From positions 1-64,000 of the forward strand of contig JAXHSW010000005.1 in assembly GCA_034190295.1 (NCBI GenBank): a stretch of 64,000 nucleotides of DNA, in the 5' to 3' direction. Position 1 is the first letter of the stretch, and the number at the start of each line of letters is the position of its first letter. The translations under genes were made by a program, and so were the position numbers. The stretch comes from Okeania sp034190295 (lineage in GTDB: Bacteria; Cyanobacteriota; Cyanobacteriia; Cyanobacteriales; Microcoleaceae). Positions 54,853 through 63,599 of this stretch are shown in pieces. The notes below the pieces were generated by a model. The model had not been told where the DNA came from, made no database searches, and saw nothing but the letters and a program-made list of their open reading frames with translations.

Positions 54853-55533
54853 AGCAATATTAGCCTTAGCTTGATTAAGGACAAATTTTTACAAAAATAC
54901 TATCTACAATAAATAAGATTCTGGCAGTATTATGGCGCTTCAGAACTAAATTGTGTTGATATGAAATGCCATAAACTAAGGATATTTACTCAAACAAGAT
55001 ATATATAGCAGGCAACAGGCAACAGGCAATAGTGGGAAAAGTATTTCTCTATGCTATAACACCAGACACGATAAATATTTGCTACAAATAATAGAGCATT
55101 TTGGTATAGAATTTCTCTATTTTTGTCAAAACTTATTTATCTAATTTAGAGAGAGAATGTATCATTAATTGTTGATTTTTTCTTACTTATTTCTTCTTCC
55201 CTCTGCTCTAGATAACTAATCACCTAGATAACTAAAACCTTCTTGCTTTTTCTTAACTTACAGTATTTGTAACATGATTTTTTGAAAATGGTATAACAGA
55301 AGGCGAAGTACAGAAAATTTAGGCTGACTACATCTCAAAGTTTGAGACTTTTGTTATACCCCCTTAGTATACTGCCAAAAAAATCTGTTATAGCAGGCAA
55401 AAGGGAACAGTGGGAAAAACATTTCTCCTGATTCGGATCGTCATCAGCATAAGTCTGCGCCCTACCTGTCTATTGCTATACTTACTGCTTTTTTTAAGGC
55501 CAATACTTTATTGTGGACTGTTAATTATAAACG
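54853..55533. other. Non-coding gap with GGCAACAG-type repeats
   Basis: A 680-bp divergent region between the YvcK-like and Mla-type ATPase genes. Holds GCAGGCAACAGGCAACAGGC at about 55008 and a shorter relative at 55393, but no ORF. Promoters for both genes must lie here. Confidence 0.45.
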
Positions 55534-56358
55534 ATGAACCACGAACCTATAATCGAACTGAAAGGAGTTAGTAAATCATTCGGGTCTAATGTTGTTTTAG
55601 ATGAAACAGACTTAACAATTTATCGCGGAGAAGCATTGGCAATTATTGGTCCATCTGGAACAGGTAAATCCACAGTTCTCAGAATTATTGCTGGTTTATT
55701 GACTCCTGATGCTGGAGAAGTTTATGTCCAGGGACAGCGACGAGTTAGATGGATGGATGATTTGAAAGATCCAATTACTACAGGTATGGTCTTTCAAAAT
55801 GCTGCTCTGTTTGACTCGTTGACAGTAGAAGAGAATGTGGGTTTTCTTCTGCATCAACAGAGTAAGTTACCAAATTCCCAGATTGAGGAGTTGGTGCAGC
55901 AGAAGTTGGAAATGGTGGGGTTGGGTAATATTGGCGATCGCTATCCGGCAGAGTTATCTGGTGGGATGCGCAAAAGAGTGAGTTTTGCCAGAGCAATTAT
56001 GACTAATCCAGAAAATCCTCATGATGACCCAGAAATATTATTATATGATGAACCAACTGCGGGCCTAGACCCCATCGCTTCTACTGTAATTGAAGATTTG
56101 GTACGTCACTTACAATATGTAGATGGTGGTTGTAGCACTTATGTGATGGTGACTCATCAACATAGTACCATTCGTCGCACAGCAGACAGAATTGTATTTC
56201 TTTATCAGGGTAAAGTGCAGTGGGTTGGTACTGTGGATGAAATTGATACAGTGGACAACCCTCTAGTACAACAATTTTTTACAGGTAGTGTCGATGGGCC
56301 AATTAAGGTATTGGATAGAGGTTTGACTGGAAGAAAAGGAACACAACTGCCAGATTAA
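55534..56358 (+). CDS. Mla-type ABC transporter ATP-binding protein
   Basis: 274-residue ATPase of the MlaF/Ttg2A family, the cytoplasmic motor of MCE lipid transport systems. Walker A GPSGTGKS at 39-46, Q-loop MVFQNAALFDSL, signature LSGGMRKRVSFARAI and Walker B LLYDEPTAGLDP are all present. It lies 278 bp upstream of the MCE-domain gene with a MITE-like repeat between them. No permease (MlaE) gene is in the window; it is likely elsewhere in the genome. Confidence 0.92.
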   Translation: MNHEPIIELKGVSKSFGSNVVLDETDLTIYRGEALAIIGPSGTGKSTVLRIIAGLLTPDAGEVYVQGQRRVRWMDDLKDPITTGMVFQNAALFDSLTVEENVGFLLHQQSKLPNSQIEELVQQKLEMVGLGNIGDRYPAELSGGMRKRVSFARAIMTNPENPHDDPEILLYDEPTAGLDPIASTVIEDLVRHLQYVDGGCSTYVMVTHQHSTIRRTADRIVFLYQGKVQWVGTVDEIDTVDNPLVQQFFTGSVDGPIKVLDRGLTGRKGTQLPD

Positions 56359-56364
56359 AAAAGC

Positions 56365-56577
56365 GGTCAGCACTCAGCACTCAGCGGTCAGCTTTGCGCG
56401 GAAAGCGGAGCATTCCGAACGGAAAGGCTAGGGAGCAACTCCTCCTAAAATTAAGCGACAAGCAATAACGGGATTATTTAAACCCAAGCTTTTCCTGACA
56501 GACCTACGCATAGATACCTTAATTATATCCACAAATTTTTAGGCTGATAGCTGAAGTGCTAATAGCTGATATCTAGT
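56365..56577. mobile_element. MITE-like repeat shared with 5530-5740
   Basis: Starts AGCGGTCAGCACTCAGCACT and ends with GCTGATAGCTGAAGTGCTAA and GCTGAT units; interior blocks as in 5530-5740 (GCGCGGAAAGC, CTCCTAAAATT, CACAAATTTTTAGGCTGATA). Occupies the gap between the ATPase and MCE genes and would be transcribed with them if cotranscribed. Confidence 0.7.
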
Positions 56578-56635
56578 TAATAGATTTTAGAATAGATAAA
56601 TATAACTATAACTTATTGATAATTTTGGGGAAACT

Positions 56636-58060
56636 ATGCGATCGCGAACAGCTAGAGAAGGTTCAGTTGGTTTATTAACTTTGCTAGGATTAGGTTTATT
56701 TGGTGTATTGGTGCTTTGGTTGAGGGGAGTAAACTTAGGCCAACGTAGTTATAAGGTAATAGTGGAATTTGAAAGTGCATCTGGTCTGGAGTTAGGCACA
56801 TCGGTTAGATATCGAGGTATTAATGTTGGACAGGTAGTAGGGATTAAACCAGGGCCAAATGGAGTAGATATTAGTTTAGAAATTAAACCTGAAGATTTAA
56901 TTATTCCTCGCGATGTGTTTATTCAAGCAAATACATCTTCATTTATTGGTACTGCAGTGATAGATATTACTCCTAGAGGTAGGATACCAGAATCAGAAAT
57001 TTCTGCTACTCCTTTATCTTCTAATTGTCCGGAAATAATTATCTGTAATAATGACCGTTTACAAGGGCAAGCAGGAGTAGAAATACAACAACTATTAAGA
57101 GCAGGAATTCGTTTAATCGATCTATATAGTGACCCAGAGTTATTTAGTAATGTCAAAATAATTGCTGAAAATACAGCTAATGCTTCTGCAGAAGCTTCTA
57201 AGTTAACAAAACAACTGGCTGATTTATCAGAAACTATTAGAGGAGAAGTGCAAGGTATAAGTCAATATTTAAGAGAAGATGTTGATGAAATAACAGGAAT
57301 TCTTAGAGCTGAAGTGGGTGGTTTAACTCAAACTTTAGAGGGAGAAATAGGTGGTTTGACTAATACTTTGGAAGGGGAAATAGGTGGTTTGACTAATACT
57401 TTGGAAGGGGAAATAGGTGGTTTGACTAATACTGTAGAAAGGGAAGTAAATGATATTTCCAATGAAATAGCAAATGTGACTAAAACGATGCAAGAATCTA
57501 CAGCAAAAGTTTCCGAGGCAGCGATCGCTTCCGCAAATTCTGTAGAGGAAGTAGCAAATAAAATGAGTTTAACAGCAGACCAGATTAATTCAATTGTTAA
57601 TACAAATCGTTCTACTCTCATAGCAACTTTAAATAATATTGAGCAAACGACGGAAGAGTTGGCAGTTTTAATGGAAAGTTTAAGTCCGATAGTTAGCGAT
57701 CTAGAAAGAGGAGAATTGATTGGTAATTTAGAAATATTATCAGCAAATGCTGTAGAAACTTCTGCTAATTTACGAGATATTTCTACTGACTTAAATAGTT
57801 CTACAAATATAATTATGTTGCAACAAACATTAGATTCAGCTAGAGCAACATTTCAGAATGTACAGAAAATGACATCAGATTTAGATGATTTAACTGGGGA
57901 TGATAGATTTAGGAGAAGTCTTAAACAAATTATTAATGGATTAGGCGATTTATTCTCTTCAACAAAGCAGTTGGAGCAGCAAACTCGGATGGCAAAAAAT
58001 ATTGAAACTTTGTTAAAAGATAGTGGCAGTTCAGAAGTTAGTAAATTGACAGAAAATTGA
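56636..58060 (+). CDS. MCE (MlaD) domain lipid-transport protein
   Basis: 474 residues. One N-terminal membrane anchor (about 12-30, GLLTLLGLGLFGVLVLWL), an MCE domain (about 40-125; YKVIVEFESASGLELGTSVR, GTAVIDITPRG), and then a long helical region of about 330 residues that would form a coiled-coil or tunnel across the periplasm. Within it, an 11-residue unit LEGEIGGLTNT is repeated about four times (57318-57440), coded by a 33-bp near-exact DNA repeat. It works with the ATPase gene upstream in moving lipids, perhaps to thylakoid or outer membrane. Confidence 0.9.
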   Translation: MRSRTAREGSVGLLTLLGLGLFGVLVLWLRGVNLGQRSYKVIVEFESASGLELGTSVRYRGINVGQVVGIKPGPNGVDISLEIKPEDLIIPRDVFIQANTSSFIGTAVIDITPRGRIPESEISATPLSSNCPEIIICNNDRLQGQAGVEIQQLLRAGIRLIDLYSDPELFSNVKIIAENTANASAEASKLTKQLADLSETIRGEVQGISQYLREDVDEITGILRAEVGGLTQTLEGEIGGLTNTLEGEIGGLTNTLEGEIGGLTNTVEREVNDISNEIANVTKTMQESTAKVSEAAIASANSVEEVANKMSLTADQINSIVNTNRSTLIATLNNIEQTTEELAVLMESLSPIVSDLERGELIGNLEILSANAVETSANLRDISTDLNSSTNIIMLQQTLDSARATFQNVQKMTSDLDDLTGDDRFRRSLKQIINGLGDLFSSTKQLEQQTRMAKNIETLLKDSGSSEVSKLTEN

Positions 58061-58777
58061 AATAGCAGTCAGCAGTCAGCAGTCAGCGGTCAGCTCTCAA
58101 AGCGTATAATGGGGGATTAAAACCTCCATCAAGGCACACCACGCACTTTTTCAAATAAGCGTTGGGGACGCCGAACCCGCCATTTTAGCTGATAGCTGAT
58201 AGGTTGTTAAAGCAGAAGTAATCTTTAGATGACTAAAGATAGCTAATTTATCATCGCTAATTAATGATACTTGATATAACTTCTGACTTCTGACTTCTAA
58301 CTTGCCCCGCTATATTTAGGGCTTACCGATCTAATCTAAAAGCATTGACATATTAAAGATAAGTGCCTTTTTGGGGTCAAAAAAAGTGCGCCTGTTTCAG
58401 CTCTTCATGCTCAAAAAGGAGCGTATTTTAGGCGCATAGTTGGGCAGAAATATTAAGGGACAATTCTTACCAATGGATAATTGATAATTAATCGAATCTA
58501 GGTTTAAAGCCTCCCTTTACCAATGGATAATTGACAATTGAGAATTGAGAATTAAAGAGTTAGAGAATTCTTTCATTATCCATTAATAATATTTCCTTAT
58601 ATTCAATTCAGTAACGGTTTTAACCAGACGTAATTATCCATTGTTCATTATCCATTATCCATTAATGAATTCTACCTCCTCGCTCATTCCCATTTCTCCT
58701 GTCTTCCCCTCCTGGGAGGGGTTAGGGGTGGGTTGTCTCCTGTCTCCTACCCTCACCCATATAAGAGCATTCCCTAT
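58061..58777. other. Non-coding gap of mixed dispersed repeats
   Basis: Contains AGCAGTCAGCAGTCAGCGGT text from 58066, a GCTGATAGCTGATAGG end near 58190, a GTGCGCCTGTTTCAGCTCTT segment at about 58387 (similar to about 38298), ATTATCCATTA direct repeats and a CCTCCTGGGAGGGGTTAGGG segment at about 58709. No ORF. Confidence 0.5.
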
Positions 58778-59737
58778 CTATTCTTGCAAAGCAGCTAAAA
58801 CTTGGTCGTGAATTATCCCATTACTAACAACCACACCACGGTTATCAACCATCTTCGCTCCATCAGCAAAATTTAACGGTTTACCATAAAGATCGGAAAC
58901 ACGTCCCCCAGCTTCTTCCACAACGATCGCTCCAGCAGCATGATCCCAAATATTCTCTCGATAGTTAGGAGACTTCGGCGATGGCAAACGCAAATATAAA
59001 GCAGCTTGTCCAGATGCCACAATACCATATTTTGCTTGAGAGTCTACCCGTACAGAAGGCGCAGTAATACCCGCAGCTTTCGCTACCGCATTCTGACGGT
59101 CTTGGTCGCCGTGGGAACTTTCCACACTTTCCACAAACCGGAGATTAGTAGTATCACCCGCTTTCACCACATGAATAGGAGTCAATTCACCCCCTGCTAT
59201 TGGCATCATTGCTGCTCCTTCACCCCGCACCGCTACATACAGCATCCCCGATCCATTATTTTCTACTGGCATTGCTGGACAAGCTAACACCCCTACTTTC
59301 ACTTCTCCTGCTTCCACTAATGCCAACGCTACTGCATATTGGTCTTGACGTAAAAACCCTTTTGTGCCATCAATGGGGTCTAAAGTCCAATAACGAGGTC
59401 CGACTTTACCGTTACCTTGATTAATCCACTGTACTACCTGTTCTGGCGTAGCATCTGCTATCTGTTCTTTTACATAATTTGTCACTTTTGTCAAATTTTC
59501 TGCCATCTCTGGACTTTGTAATTCAGTGGCGTCTTCTTCTCCTACTACTGGGTCGTCTGGAAAGGTCTCACCCAAGACTTTGCAAATCAACGCCTGAGCG
59601 CCATAGTCAGCAACAGTCACCGGACTTTTATCACCTTTTTCCATTGCAGGCGGAATATTTCCACGAACTTGTTCGCAGAGTTTAGCTGCTGCTAGAGCAG
59701 CTTCAATTGCTATTTGTTTTTCACGTTCGTAAGCCAT
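58778..59737 (-). CDS. 3'(2'),5'-bisphosphate nucleotidase / inositol monophosphatase family
   Basis: About 319 residues of the Mg-dependent, Li-sensitive phosphatase superfamily. Motifs are VGEEDATEL (about 68), WTLDPIDGTKGFLRQDQYAV (about 118-137) and NIWDHAAGAIVVEEAGGRVS near the end, the pattern of HAL2/CysQ-like enzymes that dephosphorylate PAP in sulfur assimilation. ATG 59737 (MAYEREKQ) is taken as the start; a TTG 12 bp upstream is the alternative. Monocistronic. Inositol phosphatase activity is also possible. Confidence 0.88.
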   Translation of the reverse strand: MAYEREKQIAIEAALAAAKLCEQVRGNIPPAMEKGDKSPVTVADYGAQALICKVLGETFPDDPVVGEEDATELQSPEMAENLTKVTNYVKEQIADATPEQVVQWINQGNGKVGPRYWTLDPIDGTKGFLRQDQYAVALALVEAGEVKVGVLACPAMPVENNGSGMLYVAVRGEGAAMMPIAGGELTPIHVVKAGDTTNLRFVESVESSHGDQDRQNAVAKAAGITAPSVRVDSQAKYGIVASGQAALYLRLPSPKSPNYRENIWDHAAGAIVVEEAGGRVSDLYGKPLNFADGAKMVDNRGVVVSNGIIHDQVLAALQE

Positions 59738-59828
59738 GAGTAGTTTCAAATTAAGTACTATTTATAGCATATAACAGTCATTGAATATTTAGAACTTGGG
59801 CGTTAGTGAATTTAGCTATGATTTTCGT

Positions 59829-59895
59829 GATTATTTGGAACCACTTACTTGACCAGAACTGCAAATAATAGCAAGGTATATCCTAAGAAGGACGC
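59829..59895 (+). pseudogene. Remnant of an ankyrin-like gene end
   Basis: ATTATTTGGAACCACTTACT at 59831 followed by TGACCAGAACTGCAAATAAT closely matches the 3' end of the next gene (60351-60420), with a TGA in place of a TCA codon and further changes. It appears to be the decayed C-terminal piece of a duplicated copy of the gene at 60057. The direct repeat AGTTTTGGTAATTTCAGAAG is also duplicated at 59982 and 60021. Confidence 0.7.
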
Positions 59896-60056
59896 GAGAA
59901 CATTGGTGCTGATAGTCATTATAGTTCATTTATTAGGTCGATCGATGGTAGGGGTGATTTGATTGCAGATTTCCGTTATGATAGTTTTGGTAATTTCAGA
60001 AGTGGGGGTGGTTTAAAAATAGTTTTGGTAATTTCAGAAGTGGGAGTGGTTTAAAA

Positions 60057-60440
60057 ATGGATTTAGAATATTACTATAAACTAGGAGACGGAGATCCGAA
60101 AGAAGCTATAGTTAACGCCATTAGGGCTAGAGACTGGGAAGCATTTAAAACCCTGTTATCTGTTCAAGAAAGCATAAACGTAACAGACGATACCATACTT
60201 GAATGGAGTCTCTTAATGTGGGTAGTCCATGAAGAATCTATGGAGATGGTAAAATTGTTGGTTGAAGCTGGTGCAGATGTTAACTATAGAGCAATAGACT
60301 CAGAAGAATTTGCCTTAAGTGAGGCAATTTATTGTGAAAATCAAAATATTTTTAATTATTTGGAACCACTTACTTCACCAGAACTGCAAGCAATAGCAAG
60401 GCAAATCCGAAAAAGGAGAAAAAGATATTACAGGAGTTAA
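60057..60440 (+). CDS. Short ankyrin-repeat-like protein
   Basis: 127 residues. The central part has ankyrin-type features: AIVNAIRARDWEAFKTLLSV, LLMWVVHEESMEMVKLLVEA with GADVNY, and SEAIYCENQNIFNYLEPL. About two to three repeats with a basic C-terminal tail (RQIRKRRKRYYRS). Role unknown, presumably protein binding. No signal peptide. It lies between the CysQ-like gene (divergent) and the creatininase family gene. A partial copy of its end lies just upstream. Confidence 0.7.
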   Translation: MDLEYYYKLGDGDPKEAIVNAIRARDWEAFKTLLSVQESINVTDDTILEWSLLMWVVHEESMEMVKLLVEAGADVNYRAIDSEEFALSEAIYCENQNIFNYLEPLTSPELQAIARQIRKRRKRYYRS

Positions 60441-60585
60441 GCATAACGAGTAAAGATAGTAGGGGTTGACGGCTGTTAACCCCCTACAAATTGTGTATAA
60501 TTTCGTCTTTTATGTAAGTTCTAAAGATTGACAAAAGTTTCTTGAACAAGTTCACTTAATTATTAATGATATTTAACTATTATTT

Positions 60586-61398
60586 ATGATGCACAATTTT
60601 ATCCCGCCAGAAAGATTTTTTCCCTATCTCACCTGGCAAGATATTGAAACAATGCCAAATAAGGAAAATGTAGTAATTATTCAACCAGTGGGTTCTATCG
60701 AACAACACGGTTTACATTTACCTATAATTGTTGATTCGGCGATCGCTACTTTTATTACAGGTAAAGCACTAGCTAAACTCGACTCTAATATTCCTGCTTA
60801 TGCTTTACCAACTCAATATTACGGTAAATCTAACGAACATTGGCATTTTCCCGGTACCATTACTCTCACCGCCCAGACTTTGATGGCAGTATTAACAGAA
60901 ATGGCTGAAAGTATCTATCGCTCTGGGTTCCGTAAATTGGTATTTTTGAACGCTCACGGCGGACAACCACAAGTTATCGAAATTGTGGCGCGAGACTTGC
61001 ACCAGAAATATGAGGATTTTTTGCTATTTCCGCTTTTTGCTTGGCGCGTACCTAACCCTAGCGAAGAGTTGTTTACACCGAAGGAAATGGAGTTGGGAAT
61101 TCATGCAGGAGATGGGGAAACCAGTATGATGTTGTCGATGTTGCCGGATACGGTAAAAATGGATAAGGCAGTAACAGAATATCCTCAAGATTTGCCTGAA
61201 GACAGTATGTTAAGTATGGAGGGGCAGTTGCCTTTCGCTTGGTTAACGCGGGAGTTAAGTTGTAGTGGGGTGTTGGGTGATGCCAAGGTAGCGACGAAAG
61301 AAAAAGGCGATCGGCTGATTGAGGCTTTTTCTGATAGTTGGGTGCAGGTTATTAAGGACGTTTATAAATTTCGGCAGCCAAAACAAAAACCTAATTGA
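60586..61398 (+). CDS. Creatininase family protein
   Basis: 270-residue metal-dependent amidohydrolase of the creatininase/MftE/FAPy deformylase family. Metal-binding blocks are visible: QPVGSIEQHGLHLPIIVDS (Glu and His), FLNAHGGQP, and GIHAGDGETSMMLSML with His and Glu. Substrate cannot be told; in cyanobacteria some relatives hydrolyse formamide-type intermediates. Starts with tandem ATG codons. Its stop is followed at once by a GAAGGAA tract. Confidence 0.88.
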   Translation: MMHNFIPPERFFPYLTWQDIETMPNKENVVIIQPVGSIEQHGLHLPIIVDSAIATFITGKALAKLDSNIPAYALPTQYYGKSNEHWHFPGTITLTAQTLMAVLTEMAESIYRSGFRKLVFLNAHGGQPQVIEIVARDLHQKYEDFLLFPLFAWRVPNPSEELFTPKEMELGIHAGDGETSMMLSMLPDTVKMDKAVTEYPQDLPEDSMLSMEGQLPFAWLTRELSCSGVLGDAKVATKEKGDRLIEAFSDSWVQVIKDVYKFRQPKQKPN

Positions 61399-61730
61399 AG
61401 GAAGAAGGAAGAAGGAAGAAGGAAGAAGGAAAAATCTTACATTGTCTTAGTTTTAAGCTTTGTAAGTTCTGAAAATGAAAACGGGAGCAAGATGCTCCCA
61501 CTAGCTATACCACTACAATGTTGAATGAAAGAAGAAGCAAGAAGGAAAAATCTTACCGAAAAATTGTGGTTTAAAGCCTCCCCTTTTAAGGGGATGAAGA
61601 AAAGATCATTCCTTATGTCAAGCCTCCTTATTGCAGAGGTACTGATAACTGATAACTGATAACTGAAATGACCTTTTTTTCTTCCTTCTTCCTTCTTCCT
61701 TCTTCCTTCTTCCTTCTTCCCTCTTCCTTC
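61399..61730. repeat. Repeat-filled gap after the creatininase gene
   Basis: Starts with a GAAGGAA tract and a diverged copy of the 52-bp nifB-nifS repeat (about 61400-61460), then the single palindrome GGGAGCAAGATGCTCCC (61483-61499) seen in the 82-bp array, a MITE-like element (61556-61671) and a CTTCCTT tract (61678-61732). Nothing coding. Confidence 0.8.
61556..61671. mobile_element. MITE-like repeat, CCGAAAAATT...CTGAAATGA family, short
   Basis: 116 bp from CCGAAAAATTGTGGTTTAAA through GCCTCCCCTTTTAAGGGGAT to three GATAACT units and CTGAAATGACC. Among the shortest well-kept copies, useful for defining the ends of the family. Confidence 0.75.
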
Positions 61731-63068
61731 CTACAGCAACGATAAAACAATTTCAGCCAACTTTTGTGCCGCTCCTGGTTGACCTCTAACACTTCTAAGA
61801 CGATCGCGCATTTCTTCCAACTTTTCTGGATGACTCAAAAAATCTAATACCAATTCTGCTACTGTTTCCGCTTTCAGTTTCCCTACCAACTCCGGTACAA
61901 TTTCCTGTTTTGCCCAAATATTCGGCCAAGCAAACAGTTTTCCCTTGCGCAACACTAACCAATTAATTCCGGCAGCAAAAGCAGCTCCTACCCCTGGTAA
62001 ATTTGCTAACAAACCAGGCAAACCATCCCAAGCTCTCATAATATCAAGTTGTTGGGTGGGTAATAATACGATCGTCGGTATTGCTAACGAACCCAACTCA
62101 GCAGTATTAGCACCAACCGTGGTCAAGCAAAGACGACATTGGGAAAGTAGATCGTAAGCAGGAGTGCGCGTTATTAATTCCACTTCTAAACCTGTTGGTG
62201 TGACTAATTTAGGATTTTCCATCTCGCAGTCTGGAGGAATTAATAATTTTGCCTCAACACCACCCATTTTTTGAACTGCCGGATTTTTTCGAGAGTCTGC
62301 AAAACTGGCTAAAGTAGATAATTCCAGAGTAGGAGCAACTGGAATGATGAATCTAGTTTGCGGGCGTATTTTGTGGAGATGTTGAGCGATCGCTAAAGTT
62401 AAAGGTACGCCTAAAGATAACTTGGTAGGTTTCGACCCAGGCAATAACCCAATATACTCAACAATATTTTCCTCTGTTGTAGGTAAATCTAAATTACTGG
62501 AGGACTTACGCACGGAAACTAAATCGAGTGAGGGCAAATGCCATTTGCCCCTACATCTGGCGTTTTCCAGGTTAATTTGCGTAACTCCTGTACTGCTTAC
62601 CTCCGCCATCAAATCTCCCACTACTGTAAATTTATCAGCATATTTGGGTGGTACTTCAGCAGCAACTTCTGGTTTCATTACCCCAAATTTATCTATCCAG
62701 CGCCACCATCTAGCATCCCATTCAGCATAAATAACAGTACGATAACCAAGACGTTTTCCTACCGCAACAGTAAAAAATTGGTCGCCTCCCAAAAATAAAA
62801 CTATTCCCTGAGAATGCCAATGCCAATTTTCCGCCGTTTTTCCCCACAGCAAAAACCGCCAAAAATATTCTGCGGGTTGTACTCGGTCTATTTCTGGATA
62901 GGAAAGAGCGATCGCTGCTTCTTTCCCTGTAGCATGGGGACAAGGTGAGAGAATGACAGAAATTCGGATATCAGTATTTGTCTGTTGTCGTAACTGTTGT
63001 ACAACAGGTCGCACCCAAGTAACTAATTCTCCCGGGCCATTTGAGAGGATGACAATATCAATTTTCAT
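61731..63068 (-). CDS. Lipid-A-disaccharide synthase-related glycosyltransferase (cyanobacterial)
   Basis: 445 residues, LpxB-like fold of the cyanobacterial type of unknown acceptor. Start KIDIVILSNGPGELVTWVRP, then VLFLGGDQFFTVAVGKRLGY, EYIGLLPGSKPTKLSLGVPL and LCLTTVGANTAELGSLAIPT (sugar-nucleotide region). Residues ~160-191 are coded by a 91-bp MITE plus its 5-bp target duplication, 96 bp in total, which keeps the frame; the insert lies between the two halves, after VVGDLMAEVS. The gene is otherwise intact, so it may still be functional with a longer linker. Divergent from the ankyrin gene. Confidence 0.85.
   Translation of the reverse strand: MKIDIVILSNGPGELVTWVRPVVQQLRQQTNTDIRISVILSPCPHATGKEAAIALSYPEIDRVQPAEYFWRFLLWGKTAENWHWHSQGIVLFLGGDQFFTVAVGKRLGYRTVIYAEWDARWWRWIDKFGVMKPEVAAEVPPKYADKFTVVGDLMAEVSSTGVTQINLENARCRGKWHLPSLDLVSVRKSSSNLDLPTTEENIVEYIGLLPGSKPTKLSLGVPLTLAIAQHLHKIRPQTRFIIPVAPTLELSTLASFADSRKNPAVQKMGGVEAKLLIPPDCEMENPKLVTPTGLEVELITRTPAYDLLSQCRLCLTTVGANTAELGSLAIPTIVLLPTQQLDIMRAWDGLPGLLANLPGVGAAFAAGINWLVLRKGKLFAWPNIWAKQEIVPELVGKLKAETVAELVLDFLSHPEKLEEMRDRLRSVRGQPGAAQKLAEIVLSLL
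62500..62590. mobile_element. 91-bp MITE inserted in frame in the LpxB-like gene
   Basis: Ends GAGGACTTACGCA and TGCGTAACTCCTG (imperfect inverted repeats); direct repeat TACTG at 62495-62499 and 62591-62595. Same length and core (GGGCAAATGCCATTTGCCC) as the copy at 7627-7717, with small differences. It has no stop in the gene's frame. Confidence 0.88.
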
Positions 63069-63113
63069 AATATACTTACTTTAGATAAAACCAAATTATA
63101 GGAGAAAATTAAG

Positions 63114-63599
63114 ATGACAGGATTAATTGATGCGGTTAAAACTGGAGATATTTCTCAAGTCGAAACTTTGCTGAGTGAAGGTACAGAGATCGATGCTAAA
63201 GACTCGGAAGGTTCCACTCTTTTAATTGCTGCTGTAGAAGCTGGCCATATAGAGATAGTTAAAAAATTATTGGCTGCTGGTGCTGATGTCAATAATAGTG
63301 ATAATGATGGTTGGGTGCCTTTGATGGGTGCTGCTGGTAGTGGCAACCTGGAAATTTTGGAACTATTGTTGGATGCTGGCGCTGATATTAATGCTACTAC
63401 TAATTTTGGTTTGACTGCACTGATGACTGCTGCTGGTAGCGGTCATACTGATGCCGTGCAAATTTTGTTAGACCGGGGAGCAGACATCAAGGCAAAAGAT
63501 AATAATAAATGGACGGCTTTGGTCTGGGCAAATTCAGAGGGTCATAAGGATGTGGTAGAGTTGCTAAAGCAGGTACGCGATCGAGAAGCGTTGCCTTAG
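63114..63599 (+). CDS. Ankyrin-repeat protein
   Basis: 161 residues composed of about five ankyrin repeats of ~33 residues (GLIDAVKTGDISQVETLLSE, GSTLLIAAVEAGHIEIVKKL, GWVPLMGAAGSGNLEILELL, GLTALMTAAGSGHTDAVQIL, KWTALVWANSEGHKDVVELL). A soluble protein-interaction module; partner unknown. AGGAGA lies about 8 bp before the ATG. Divergent from the LpxB-like gene by 45 bp, so the two promoters must be very close or overlap. Confidence 0.92.
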   Translation: MTGLIDAVKTGDISQVETLLSEGTEIDAKDSEGSTLLIAAVEAGHIEIVKKLLAAGADVNNSDNDGWVPLMGAAGSGNLEILELLLDAGADINATTNFGLTALMTAAGSGHTDAVQILLDRGADIKAKDNNKWTALVWANSEGHKDVVELLKQVRDREALP

